NCBI GenBank assembly: GCA_040903745.1
Contig: JBBDUV010000006.1
Span: forward strand, 124,001-188,000
Source of the DNA: M55B112 sp040903745
GTDB taxonomy: Bacteria; Bacteroidota; Bacteroidia; Bacteroidales; GCA-2748055
Reading direction: 5' to 3'
Length of the DNA stretch: 64,000 bases
Positions 35,025 to 44,340 of the stretch are shown in pieces (the first letter of the stretch is position 1; each line of letters begins with the position of its first letter). The notes beneath the pieces were generated by a model. That model made no database searches. It had not been told where the DNA came from and saw only the letters and a list, made by a program, of their open reading frames with translations. A program made the position numbers and the translations under genes.

Positions 35025-35990
35025 ATGAAACAAATTAAATTCTGGACACTGACCATTTTTGCAATCTCACTGCTGCTTGTATCCTGTGGAGAGACCGTTG
35101 ATGAATCACAGGTATTGGTCGAATACTTGGAATCGGCAGACAGTCCGATTGACGTTACTAAACTAAACAAATTAATAAAAGCTACTGAATTGCAAACTGA
35201 AATTCTAACAGGCAACCCCTATATTATTGATATCAGAGGTGACGAATACAACACGTTAGGTCATATTGATGGAGCAGTTCAGGTTGCAGCTACAGATGTT
35301 CTCTCACATCTGGATGCTCTTGAAAATGCATCCTCATACAGTAAGATTGTTGTCGTTTGCTACACTGGTCAGACTTCAGCCTATTTCGTCTCGCTGGCAA
35401 ATATGGCAGGTCATAATGTATGGTCACTTTTATGGGGAATGAGTGCCTGGAATGATGCCACAGCTGGTCCCTGGAATAACAATATTAAAAATACCTATGC
35501 GACCCAACTGGAGATTACTACGAATCCAAAAGGAGAAGAGGGTGCATTACCCGTTATTGAAACAGGATACGAAACAGCCGAAGATATATTGGCTGCGCGC
35601 ATCGCTGAAGTAAATGCAGCAGGGTTCTCTCCTGCCACAATTACTGCCGATGTTGTCTGGGCCAATCCGGAAAACTACTATATCGTGAATTACTGGCCAC
35701 TTAACCAATATGAAATGGGACACATTACCGGAGCTATTCAGTATACTCCGGGAGTTGATATTTTAACCACATCATATCTCAAAACGCTTCCGACTGATAA
35801 GCCGATTGTGGTTTATTGCTATACCGGTACAGGGAGTGCCTTCCTTTCAGCCTATCTCCGGGTTTTGAATTACGATTCAAGATCACTGATGTTTGGAATC
35901 AACGGAATGGCAAGAGACTGGGCAGCAGATAACCAGTTGACTAACTGGAATGAGGGACATATTGCCGGTAATGATCTGGTTACAGAATAA
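35025..35990 (+). CDS. Double rhodanese-domain lipoprotein
   Basis: 321 residues. Lipoprotein signal ending LLLVSC (Cys 21). Two rhodanese domains: the first with active-site VVVCYTGQTS (Cys 112), the second with VVYCYTGTGS (Cys 265), each preceded by the typical YIIDIRGDEYNTLGHIDGA or YYIVNYWPLNQYEMGHITGA segment. Both catalytic Cys are kept; in the second domain the acidic D-x-R element reads VNYWP and is weak. It is extracytoplasmic and probably works with the cytochrome encoded just upstream, perhaps in sulfur, selenium or tellurium chemistry (inference). Confidence 0.88.
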   Translation: MKQIKFWTLTIFAISLLLVSCGETVDESQVLVEYLESADSPIDVTKLNKLIKATELQTEILTGNPYIIDIRGDEYNTLGHIDGAVQVAATDVLSHLDALENASSYSKIVVVCYTGQTSAYFVSLANMAGHNVWSLLWGMSAWNDATAGPWNNNIKNTYATQLEITTNPKGEEGALPVIETGYETAEDILAARIAEVNAAGFSPATITADVVWANPENYYIVNYWPLNQYEMGHITGAIQYTPGVDILTTSYLKTLPTDKPIVVYCYTGTGSAFLSAYLRVLNYDSRSLMFGINGMARDWAADNQLTNWNEGHIAGNDLVTE

Positions 35991-36160
35991 TACTTTATTT
36001 TTTCTTTTTTGTATTGTTGTCAATTATCCTGATCAGAAAAACAGAAATCTGATACTGCAATGACAGGTACTGCTTCCATGGGTATACTTTTTACCTAAAC
36101 GAACAATATTCAGTTATGTATTAAAGACAAAATATACCGGAATCACAAAAATCTGTTAAA

Positions 36161-36175
36161 TACTGATCATCAGTA
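36161..36175. promoter_or_regulatory. Palindrome upstream of the S74 protein gene
   Basis: TACTGATCATCAGTA is a perfect inverted repeat with a 1-base centre, 58 bases before the start codon, and looks like an operator. A shorter palindrome CTGATCAG lies at 36029-36036. Confidence 0.35.
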
Positions 36176-36232
36176 AATTTTTAATTAATTCATTTGTAAG
36201 TTGCTGTTATAAATACCTAATCAGCAATATTC

Positions 36233-38692
36233 ATGAAAAAATTATTCGTTTCGTTGTTATTTGTAAGTCTGTGGATTTTCACCAGCGCACAGGTTCCACA
36301 GGGATTTAATTACCAGGCAATTGCCAGGGATGGACAGGGAAATCTTCTCGGTGAGCAGAACCTTACTGTTCGTGTCAGCATCATTCAAGACGGAAACAAG
36401 GTTTGGTCGGAGGATCATGCTGTTTCAACGAATGAAACGGGTTTGTTCTCATTGGTTATTGGTGATGAAGAGGTTTTCGGTTCCGGTTCCGCCGGTTCGT
36501 TTGCATTGATCGACTGGGAATCGGGTACTTTTACCCTGGGTGTTGAAATAAACCAGGGTAACGGTTTTGCAGATCTGGGCGAGTTTCCTTTGCAATCAGT
36601 GCCTTTTGCCATGTATGCGGCGGACGGTCCCGGTGTTGAAGCACAGGATCTTATGATTTCAGAGAATACACTTTCTCTTTCTGATGATCCTACTCCGGAG
36701 GGAATCGATCTTCGACCGGTAATAAGCAACATATCAGGCTGGAACAGGGAAGTGGACTCAGTTGTTACCTATAATTATGTCGGGGTAGGTACAAATATGA
36801 CCAACCGGACATCACTGTCGGTACAGGGACTAAACAATGAACCGGAGGTTCCTTTATTTGAGGTGCGCCGGGAAGATGGCGTACCTGTATTCGCCGTGTT
36901 TAACGATGGGGTTATGGTCTATGTGGACGAAGACAGCAAAGCTGTAAAAGGCGGATTTGCTGTAGGCGGATACCAAAGAGGAAGCAAGGGAGTTACCCAG
37001 GAATATATGCGTGTCACACCCGATAGTGTCAGGATTTATGTGCCTGAAGGTACACAGCAGAAGGGAGTAAAAGGAGGTTTTGCCGTAGGCGGATACAGTA
37101 AGGCTTCGAAAGGGCCACTGCACGACCTGATGTATGTCACAACTGACAGCATCAGACTTTATGTGCCCGACAAGGAAAATGATATGGGTTACGTTGGGTT
37201 GCAGGGCGGATTTGCTGTGGAGACTTTTAACACTGAGCTGGAAGAGGATCAGCCCCGGGAGTATATCATGGGAATGAACAGGGGGATAACCAGGTTCAAT
37301 ACAGCGGATAACCGAAACGGATTTGCTATCGGTAGTCAGGGAGAAGGTTGGGGTTCAACATACCTCCAGGTGACACCGGTAAATACATTCCTTGGTTTTG
37401 AAAGCGGTGTGAATACACGAAACAATCCGGATGCATGGAACGCCAACCAGGGTTCAAGAAACCTGTTTCTAGGGTATAAATCAGGACAGAATAACATGTA
37501 TGGTCATCACAACGTCTTCCTGGGGTACCAGTCGGGACTGGAACTTGAGGGCGATAGTCTGGACGAGATGTCAGGAGCATACAATATTTTGATTGGACCC
37601 AACTCGGGAAGAACCCTGGCAGAAGGCGCCGCCAATATTTTTCTTGGCAGGTCGGCCGGAGAACATGTTACATCAGGCGAAGGCAATATTTTTGTCGGTG
37701 AGTTTGCTGGCAGACAATCAGCAGAAAGTAGCGGAAATATCGCCATAGGTAATTCTGCTGGCAGTAAAATTGGAAACTCAAACAATGTTATGATTGGCAC
37801 CGGAGCCGGATCAAACAATGTTTCCGGCGCCTCCAATGTACTCATTGGAGCAAACGCCGGTTTGAACAGTGCCGGCAGCAGAAATGTTTTTATTGGTAGT
37901 TTTGCCGGTTATGAAGAAGAGGGAAATGACAAATTATATATTGATAATTCCAGCTCCTCCAACCCATTAATTTTTGGTGATTTTAATAATGATCTATTAA
38001 AGTTTAATGCTGAAGTAGGGATTAACGCTGACCCTGGGAATTATCGGTTGAGGGTTGAAGAGACCCGGCCGTCACATTCTTACGCTGCAATATTTGCAAA
38101 AAATGAGATATCGAACAATGGTGTTGGCGTTGGTGTAGAAGGCTACGGTGGTCAGTTTGGCGTGATGGGTGTTTCACAAATCTCCGGTACGGGATACAGG
38201 TACGGAACCTATGGACTTGCAGTTGGTGGTACTTATAACTATGGACTATATGGAAGCGCCAGCGGTGGAATAGCCTATGCAGTATATGCCGCTGGAGATT
38301 TGGCATATACCGGTGGACTGATTGCTGCATCAGATCAAAAATTCAAAAAGGATATAGGAGCCCTCAATTCAATTATGGAAAACCTGATGAAGGTGCAACC
38401 AAGGCTATATACTGTTGGCGGATCTGAGGCGAAATCGGTGGGTCTTGAAGAGAAATCACAATATGGTTTTGTTGCCCAGGAGCTGGAGAAGATATTCCCT
38501 GAACTGGTTGTTGAGGTTGTTCATCCGAAAACAGATGATCCGGGTCAAGCCAAAGCCTCTGGAAACCCCCAGACCTATAAAGGGATTAAATATTTGGAGA
38601 TGATCCCTATTCTGCTAAAGGGACTTCAGGAGCAACAGGAGGAGATTGAGATGCTTAGAAGCCGTATTGAAGTACTTGAAGGACAGCAATAG
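36233..38692 (+). CDS. Secreted tail-fibre-like protein with C-terminal S74 self-cleaving chaperone
   Basis: 819 residues. Signal peptide to about residue 20 (FTSAQ), then a beta-rich domain beginning VPQGFNYQAIARDGQGNLL, common in Bacteroidota surface proteins. Residues 235-330 hold three KGGFAVGG-type repeats; 415-565 hold repeats of the N-x-F-x-G-x-x-A-G type (NIFLGRSAG, NIFVGEFAG, NVLIGANAG), a YadA-head/beta-helix pattern. The C-terminal domain (about 700-819) has ASDQKFKKDI and YGFVAQELEKIFPELV, the intramolecular chaperone S74 module that trimerises and then cuts itself off. It ends in a coiled coil. Probably a trimeric surface fibre. Confidence 0.85.
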   Translation: MKKLFVSLLFVSLWIFTSAQVPQGFNYQAIARDGQGNLLGEQNLTVRVSIIQDGNKVWSEDHAVSTNETGLFSLVIGDEEVFGSGSAGSFALIDWESGTFTLGVEINQGNGFADLGEFPLQSVPFAMYAADGPGVEAQDLMISENTLSLSDDPTPEGIDLRPVISNISGWNREVDSVVTYNYVGVGTNMTNRTSLSVQGLNNEPEVPLFEVRREDGVPVFAVFNDGVMVYVDEDSKAVKGGFAVGGYQRGSKGVTQEYMRVTPDSVRIYVPEGTQQKGVKGGFAVGGYSKASKGPLHDLMYVTTDSIRLYVPDKENDMGYVGLQGGFAVETFNTELEEDQPREYIMGMNRGITRFNTADNRNGFAIGSQGEGWGSTYLQVTPVNTFLGFESGVNTRNNPDAWNANQGSRNLFLGYKSGQNNMYGHHNVFLGYQSGLELEGDSLDEMSGAYNILIGPNSGRTLAEGAANIFLGRSAGEHVTSGEGNIFVGEFAGRQSAESSGNIAIGNSAGSKIGNSNNVMIGTGAGSNNVSGASNVLIGANAGLNSAGSRNVFIGSFAGYEEEGNDKLYIDNSSSSNPLIFGDFNNDLLKFNAEVGINADPGNYRLRVEETRPSHSYAAIFAKNEISNNGVGVGVEGYGGQFGVMGVSQISGTGYRYGTYGLAVGGTYNYGLYGSASGGIAYAVYAAGDLAYTGGLIAASDQKFKKDIGALNSIMENLMKVQPRLYTVGGSEAKSVGLEEKSQYGFVAQELEKIFPELVVEVVHPKTDDPGQAKASGNPQTYKGIKYLEMIPILLKGLQEQQEEIEMLRSRIEVLEGQQ

Positions 38693-38765
38693 TTCAATAA
38701 TTTCCGTTTGAGTAAGTTCACAAATAACGTTTGAATGTTGTGTCGAAAACTGAATGGTATCTGCC

Positions 38766-40958
38766 TCATACCTGCAGGTCAAGGTTGGAAAATTCTTTTG
38801 AAACCTCAAAATCATATTCGGGGTAATCATAGATTGGTATCCGTTTTTCTGTCTGTCCAAGCGAATAACCAAACAGCCCTTCATAATCGTCCCGGTTCTC
38901 TCCCAATTCCTCAAGCTGGTTGAGGTATTCATGGATCGATTTCGACTCTATGATGATCACCCTACCCATTTTATGTATAATTGGACTGTGCTCTCGGGTT
39001 TCGTCATGGTCAAATTCCAGGATACGCCGGCCATAGCGCGTAATACCGATTACCCTGAATGACAGACTTTTTCCCACACCGGGCAGATTCAGTACGTTCC
39101 TGTCGGTAGCAAGAAACGGGATGTTGGCAGAACGCCGCATTGCTTCGATATTTTCGACCATCATGCCTGCTTCATTTGAAAATTCCCGGATGGTATCGTA
39201 ATGCTCCTCATTGATCGCACCAATGGCCTTTTCTTCCAGTTCCTCCTGTACCACCCTGGCATTCGGGGCGAAGTTGTAATTGTTTTCCATGTATCCCTTC
39301 ACTGTGAAGGTATAGTAAGGTAGCACTCCGATATCGTTTAACACTTTCCGCAGTTTAGCAGAATGTCCCCGCCTTGATGCTGCTGTGGTAAACACAAGCT
39401 GGTTGGTAACGATCCATCCTGCAGCGATCATTTTCATGATAGCTTTTGCAGCTTCAGGGGTGACCTCCATGGGTGAGACAAAATGGGTTTGAATTATAAA
39501 CTGACTGATACCGATGGCCGATGCTTTTTCCCTGAATTTTTGAAGGATCTCTGCAAGGTTTTCAGTAACCCGTTGGGGGAGGTATACCGGAAGCCTGGTT
39601 CCAAATCGTACCCTCACGATCTCAGCCATCTTTTTACCTTCCGGCAGACCGGCGTTCCGCTCTCTTTTGCGGCTGGCCATTTCATATATCTCATCCAGAA
39701 TTTGTTTTATTGTGTTGTCGGAACTCATAAAGGCATCCCCACCCGTAATCAGGATATCCCTGAGCTGTGTATCCTCCTCGTAATACTTCATTAGTCTTTT
39801 TAGCTTGTCGGGCCACCTTTCATTTGGCTTGAGTTGGTCGAGATTGAAGTTAAGCCTTCCCGACTGGAAATCATACATGCGCTGACAGGAGGAGCAGAGT
39901 CCGCCGCATGCCCGCCCCATTGAATCAGGAATGAGGATGGCCACTTCGGGGTACCTGCGGTGGATGTTATTGTGAGAGGGGAGGACCCATCCTGCGGCAT
40001 TTGGTTTACCCGGTTCAACCTTGTCCTCCTTCTCCCAGGCAACTATATTTCCGAATTCTTCTACCAGTTTTTTACTGTAAAGTATATAATATCTGATTGC
40101 GAGATCGGCCCCAATGGCAAAATAGGGTACCCGCACATGAAGCAGGGAGAGGTAGTATGGGTTGACAAAGAATGGAATGCCCGATTCTTTCGCCTCTTCA
40201 AGGATCTTCATCGTGTCGGGATCGAGTGAGAAACCGAGCATTTCGTTAAGTAATTCGGGGGACCGAACCGCGAAATGGAGATGAAATTTATATTCATCCC
40301 ACCATTGCTGCATCTTTTTGAGTTTTTGGTTAAAGGATTCATTTTCATCGAAATAGTACTTTGAACTGGTAATCTCCCCGCTGTCAAGTTTACTGATCAG
40401 AATTTTTATGATCCTCATTTTATTCTCTTCCCGCAGTTGCACGATTCTCGGATCCAGGCCGTCGGGATAACGGTCCATCCATTTTTCTACCTGGTCCCGC
40501 GAAGGGTGTTGCCTGAGGCTCTCTCCCCTGAGTTGTCTGAACAGTTGGATCATATCTTTGAAGAAGCCCGGTTTGGCTCCTCCGGTACCCTTATTTACGG
40601 CCAACCAGAGCAACCGCATAGGATTACTTACAGCGATCTCCCCGCGGAGGTTCAGGTCGGGATACTGTTTTCCTGCGTGATCGATGTAATCGAGAATCCT
40701 GATGATCGCATAATCGCGCCACTCCAGTTTTTCAAATAAATTCCTGGTGGGATGTGTTGCATGATAAAAGCTGAATGCATCTTTTCTCTCTTTCAGGCTC
40801 CTTTCGATCCACTCTTTTACTCCTACCCTTACCTCTGTTTCGTTGCTGGAATTCCTCAGGATATCTTCCAGTTCAGGATTTTCATTGAGTAATTGTTTGA
40901 GCAACCTATGTGATTCGACATTGATAGCGATCCTGTCAAGTTTTTCAATCTCAGTCAT
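38766..40958 (-). CDS. Long KamA-family radical SAM protein
   Basis: 730 residues, about 300 more than lysine 2,3-aminomutase. The N-terminal ~340 residues are helical and unassigned. The radical SAM cluster motif is C351-G-G-L-C355-S-S-C358 (CxxxCxxC), followed by ILITGGDAFMSS, and near the C-terminus LNLPGVGKSLSFRV has a Lys at the place of the PLP lysine. The family resemblance with the 433-residue protein at 6420-7721 is confined to the core. Function unknown; an aminomutase or a related radical reaction is inferred. Single gene. Confidence 0.82.
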   Translation of the reverse strand: MTEIEKLDRIAINVESHRLLKQLLNENPELEDILRNSSNETEVRVGVKEWIERSLKERKDAFSFYHATHPTRNLFEKLEWRDYAIIRILDYIDHAGKQYPDLNLRGEIAVSNPMRLLWLAVNKGTGGAKPGFFKDMIQLFRQLRGESLRQHPSRDQVEKWMDRYPDGLDPRIVQLREENKMRIIKILISKLDSGEITSSKYYFDENESFNQKLKKMQQWWDEYKFHLHFAVRSPELLNEMLGFSLDPDTMKILEEAKESGIPFFVNPYYLSLLHVRVPYFAIGADLAIRYYILYSKKLVEEFGNIVAWEKEDKVEPGKPNAAGWVLPSHNNIHRRYPEVAILIPDSMGRACGGLCSSCQRMYDFQSGRLNFNLDQLKPNERWPDKLKRLMKYYEEDTQLRDILITGGDAFMSSDNTIKQILDEIYEMASRKRERNAGLPEGKKMAEIVRVRFGTRLPVYLPQRVTENLAEILQKFREKASAIGISQFIIQTHFVSPMEVTPEAAKAIMKMIAAGWIVTNQLVFTTAASRRGHSAKLRKVLNDIGVLPYYTFTVKGYMENNYNFAPNARVVQEELEEKAIGAINEEHYDTIREFSNEAGMMVENIEAMRRSANIPFLATDRNVLNLPGVGKSLSFRVIGITRYGRRILEFDHDETREHSPIIHKMGRVIIIESKSIHEYLNQLEELGENRDDYEGLFGYSLGQTEKRIPIYDYPEYDFEVSKEFSNLDLQV

Positions 40959-41001
40959 GATATATCAGTGTTTCCGGATAAGTTACAAAAAAAAATCGAG
41001 A

Positions 41002-41009
41002 CAAACCTA
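41002..41009 (-). promoter_or_regulatory. -7 element of the long KamA-family gene
   Basis: Minus-strand TAGGTTTG, an exact TAnnTTTG match, 44 bases before the ATG. Confidence 0.3.
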
Positions 41010-41151
41010 CGGCAAATCAACGTTTATGAAAAACTAACAATTGAAGGAGATTTTTTAAAAATGGGTATCTGCAACAGGTATTTTTCCTATATTTCCCTCA
41101 CCAATTTGGTTTTGCAATTAAAAAGGGATTTATTCACTAATCAAAAAGCGA

Positions 41152-42537
41152 ATGAAATTGCATGAAACTTACCGCTCAGGGAATTCCATACACAAATTTT
41201 TTGTTTTCGGACTACTTCTGTTCGCAGCCCTGTTTGCTATTAATCGTCCGGCTAAAGCTGATGAAAACAAAGGAGAGGAAATTTATAAGTATCTCTCACA
41301 GAAGGTTAACATGGGAGACAGCACCTTTATCGGTACGCTGAACAGTGAGTCACGGGAGCTTGACTGGACCAATGCTGAGAATCTTGAATTCCAGGGTCAT
41401 CTGAGATTTTTGACATCCCCGGTTGAGGGAGGTGCCGATCAGACCAGGCTGTTTTTTATCAGGAATGCAGAGAAGGGTAAGATCTATATTCTCAGTATTC
41501 CCGATCGGGATCATCCGGATTATGTAGCACTTGAGGAATTAATAGAAAACAAACTCAAATTCAATGTCAGGATCCTTGAGGCCGAAGTGAATGGCGAGAC
41601 GTATCAATTTGCACAATTTAACACAAGACCTGTACAGCCTATGTTTGACAAGGTGTTTCGGTTGATGATCATCCTGATGCTGTTCCTGATTATGGTTGGG
41701 ATGGGGCTTACCCTGACAGGCAGGGACTTTGCAGTGCTTATCTCCAGACCAAAAGGGATTATTGTAGGGGAGATCCTGCAGTTTGGGATCATGCCACTCA
41801 TCGCCATGGGGTTTGGTTACCTGCTTGGTTTCCATGAGAGTTATCCATATATCTATGTGGGAATGATACTTATAACAGCCACTCCAGGAGGTGTTACCTC
41901 AAACCTTATGACCCATTATGCCAAAGGGGATGTAGCATTGTCCGTTGCCCTGACCTCAGTTTCCACTGTGCTTTCCATCTTTTTTGTACCACTGCTGTTG
42001 AATGCATATTGTGCCAATATGCCGGAGATTAAGGTACCTACCAGTACTATAACAGTCACAATCGTTGTGCTGGTGATTATTCCGCTGGGTATCGGAATGC
42101 TGTTTAGGCACTTCAATGATGTACTTGCCAAAAGACTAATACCGGTGTTCAGTATTCTTGGCGTTGTTGCACTCCTGTTCCTTATCATTGCCGGCATACT
42201 CAATAATCTTGAAGGATTTGCGGACACACAGCGACACGGTTCCAGGTTTTATTCGATGATCCTGCTCCTGACATTTACAGGCATGTTTGTCGGCGGACTG
42301 GTCCCCTTGCTTTTCAAAATATCAAAATTTCAGGCAAGGGCCATATCGCTGGAGACAGGATTGAGGAATGCATCATTAGCCATGACGATTGCACTGCTGA
42401 TCCAGGACTCAATGGGTGATTTTCACTCCTCCATGTTCTGGGTATCCGGAATGTTTGGGTTGACGATGTATATTGCCGGGATCGTTGCGATCAAGGTATA
42501 TCCGAAGATATTACCGGTGAATGAAAAATCCGCATAA
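41152..42537 (+). CDS. BASS-family (bile acid:sodium symporter-like) transporter with extracytoplasmic N-terminal domain
   Basis: 461 residues. A signal anchor (about 14-33) is followed by a soluble domain to about 165 and then nine to ten transmembrane helices. TATPGGVTSNLMTHYAKGD and the C-terminal ETGLRNASLAMTIAL are the two discontinuous, Na+-binding regions of BASS transporters. The ~130-residue added domain between the first hydrophobic segment and the transport core is unusual for the family. Substrate unknown (bile acids, steroids, pyruvate and other organic anions are known in the family). Confidence 0.85.
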   Translation: MKLHETYRSGNSIHKFFVFGLLLFAALFAINRPAKADENKGEEIYKYLSQKVNMGDSTFIGTLNSESRELDWTNAENLEFQGHLRFLTSPVEGGADQTRLFFIRNAEKGKIYILSIPDRDHPDYVALEELIENKLKFNVRILEAEVNGETYQFAQFNTRPVQPMFDKVFRLMIILMLFLIMVGMGLTLTGRDFAVLISRPKGIIVGEILQFGIMPLIAMGFGYLLGFHESYPYIYVGMILITATPGGVTSNLMTHYAKGDVALSVALTSVSTVLSIFFVPLLLNAYCANMPEIKVPTSTITVTIVVLVIIPLGIGMLFRHFNDVLAKRLIPVFSILGVVALLFLIIAGILNNLEGFADTQRHGSRFYSMILLLTFTGMFVGGLVPLLFKISKFQARAISLETGLRNASLAMTIALLIQDSMGDFHSSMFWVSGMFGLTMYIAGIVAIKVYPKILPVNEKSA

Positions 42538-42635
42538 GAATTCCAGGATCGAGAATCTGAACAGGATTATGCCGAAGGCGCTGGAATATTATAACAAAAG
42601 GCAGCCCCAGTGAACTGCCTTTAAGAAGAGATAGG

Positions 42636-42708
42636 AGCCTCTCAGGGGACTTGAACCCCCGACCTGCTCATTACGAATGAGCTGCTCTGCCAACTGAGCT
42701 AAAGAGGC
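42636..42708 (-). tRNA. tRNA-Thr (anticodon CGT)
   Basis: On the minus strand the acceptor GCCTCTT pairs with GAGAGGC, the D arm is GCTC-AGTTGGCA-GAGC, the anticodon loop is TTCGTAA with a 5-bp stem GCTCA/TGAGC, and the T loop is TTCAAGT. Length 73 without CCA, which is not encoded. Anticodon CGT reads ACG. Confidence 0.95.
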
Positions 42709-42719
42709 GTTACAGGGTA

Positions 42720-42727
42720 CAAATATC
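42720..42727 (-). promoter_or_regulatory. Possible -7 element of tRNA-Thr
   Basis: Minus-strand GATATTTG differs from TAnnTTTG at one base and is 11 bases before the tRNA 5' end. The same GATATTTG occurs upstream of purE at 62180-62187. Confidence 0.3.
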
Positions 42728-42912
42728 TGAATAAAAAATAGAAAATCTTCCATTTTCAGGAGTGAAACTAACTTGAGAAAGACAGATCGCCTGACACCCA
42801 AATTGAAACCGAATTCCTATTTTTTGAAAAAGTCGCCCTTTATTAGAACGAGCTGTCAATAGTATCTAATATTCCTTGTTGGACAGAGCAGGGAGATGAA
42901 CTTGTTTAAATG

Positions 42913-43827
42913 TTAATTCAGATTAAAAGAAATGGTGCACCTCACTGTGGAGTAATTCAGGTCATGCAGACCCTGCTGGTACATCAATCTGTAACCGGTC
43001 TTTCCAGTGGTTCTGTTTTCGATGATGAATCTGTAAGCCAGGGGTCTGTCGCCGTTGTTAAAATAACCGGCAAAGCCAGTGAGCTGATGCTGTATATTTA
43101 TCTTTCTGAAAGCTGTTAGGATCCCCGCACCATAGAGAAAAGCATCGTTCTGATAGCGGTTTTTTGTATAGGTCTGGTAAGAATAGAACCCGGCTTTACC
43201 ATACAATTGATGGTATTGAATCTTGTTTCCCATCGTGTTGATTCGTTTTCCCAGTGTTGCATCAAACCAGTATCCTGGCGTATCCGTGTGTCGGGCGCCA
43301 TCGAGGTTGGTGCCCGATGCCGTCTTAATATTGGCAGAGATCATCAGGTCGGGAAGGCGGTCGTGGTCCCTGATCAGCTGCACACAGGTTGTTACATAGA
43401 TATCACCAAAACTGTAACCCTCCGGTTCCAGTTCCCTTGAGCTTCTTAAATCCCGGGTGATTGTATCTGTCCGGTAAATTTCCACCGGACGGTAGCTGAC
43501 CTGCATAGAGGCCCTGTCCGAGAAGAGAGGAAAGTTATAGCTCAAATAAAGATTGGCAGTCTGATCGCCCTTGCTGTAATGTCCCTCGAGTCCGGTTTCA
43601 ATATGGTGCCCGGCCGGAATGTTTCCACTATACATTTCGGGTATGGGTAAAGCGTTTGGCCCCATATATGCCGGAGAAAGAATCAGGTACTCTATCCAGC
43701 TTTTTGAGCCGTCATAATCATGCTTTTTGTTCCACCAGTGATAGTCTGTTTGACTGTACAGCGCAAAAGAAATTACCAGCAAGAGGGCGGTAAAGCATAG
43801 TTTTTGGATTACATTATAGGCTGACAT
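42913..43827 (-). CDS. Putative outer-membrane beta-barrel protein
   Basis: 304 residues. The N-terminal signal peptide ends near ALYSQ (residue 26). The rest alternates aromatic/polar residues in strand-like stretches (ANLYLSYNFPLF, YRFIIENRTTGKTGYRLMY) and ends in CTISFNLN, a barrel-like terminus. No family recognised. Single gene between two tRNAs. Outer-membrane location is inferred. Confidence 0.7.
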   Translation of the reverse strand: MSAYNVIQKLCFTALLLVISFALYSQTDYHWWNKKHDYDGSKSWIEYLILSPAYMGPNALPIPEMYSGNIPAGHHIETGLEGHYSKGDQTANLYLSYNFPLFSDRASMQVSYRPVEIYRTDTITRDLRSSRELEPEGYSFGDIYVTTCVQLIRDHDRLPDLMISANIKTASGTNLDGARHTDTPGYWFDATLGKRINTMGNKIQYHQLYGKAGFYSYQTYTKNRYQNDAFLYGAGILTAFRKINIQHQLTGFAGYFNNGDRPLAYRFIIENRTTGKTGYRLMYQQGLHDLNYSTVRCTISFNLN

Positions 43828-43925
43828 ACAAATATGAAATCTGACAGACAGGGATATTTTGTATCAATTGTTTAAAGATAACTGATACCACCATTTTATA
43901 CAACACCAGAAGCGATTCTTTTTGG

Positions 43926-44013
43926 CGGAGAAAGGGGGATTCGAACCCCCGGTTCGCGCAAGGCGAACAACGGTTTTCGAGACCGCCCCGTTCGACCACT
44001 CCGGCATTTCTCC
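43926..44013 (-). tRNA. tRNA-Ser (anticodon CGA)
   Basis: On the minus strand the acceptor GGAGAAA pairs with TTTCTCC, discriminator G; the anticodon loop is CTCGAAA; a long variable arm (TTGTTCGCCTTGCGCGAA region) marks a class II tRNA; T arm GGGGG-TTCGAAT-CCCCC. 88 bases, no encoded CCA. Reads UCG. Confidence 0.95.
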
Positions 44014-44017
44014 GGTG

Positions 44018-44025
44018 CAAAGGTA
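44018..44025 (-). promoter_or_regulatory. -7 element of tRNA-Ser
   Basis: Minus-strand TACCTTTG, an exact match, only 4 bases from the mature tRNA 5' end, so transcription would start at or very near the mature end. Confidence 0.35.
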
Positions 44026-44340
44026 GGAAATTGGATTGAAAATCATGATGCAGATAGGATGCTTTGGTCAGACCCGGAACAAATCCGACCCATAGAAGAC
44101 AGCATGAAGTATAAAACAACCAGATAGCTATCTCTTCCGAAATAATTCAGGTTCTCTTCAAAGTATTTTGAGCGGCCATTTTCCCGATAAGGATCGAGAT
44201 GAGGATGCCGGCTGGACTGTACGATCATTATCCGGCTTTAAATATATGGCTGAATTTATGAGTCACTGGAATAGACGGATTTGTATAGGTCCACCCTACA
44301 ATGGCTCCATCGGTATTGCCTTTCATGCTATAAATGGGTT
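44026..44340. other. Gene-poor stretch, probably decayed coding DNA
   Basis: No complete gene is seen. Minus-strand frames hold short coding-like runs (YRENGRSKYFEENLNYFG; SPAGILISILIGKMAAQ) separated by stops, suggesting remnants of one or more genes. The plus-strand 81-codon frame at 44168-44413 overlaps these and has no recognisable features. Confidence 0.35.
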
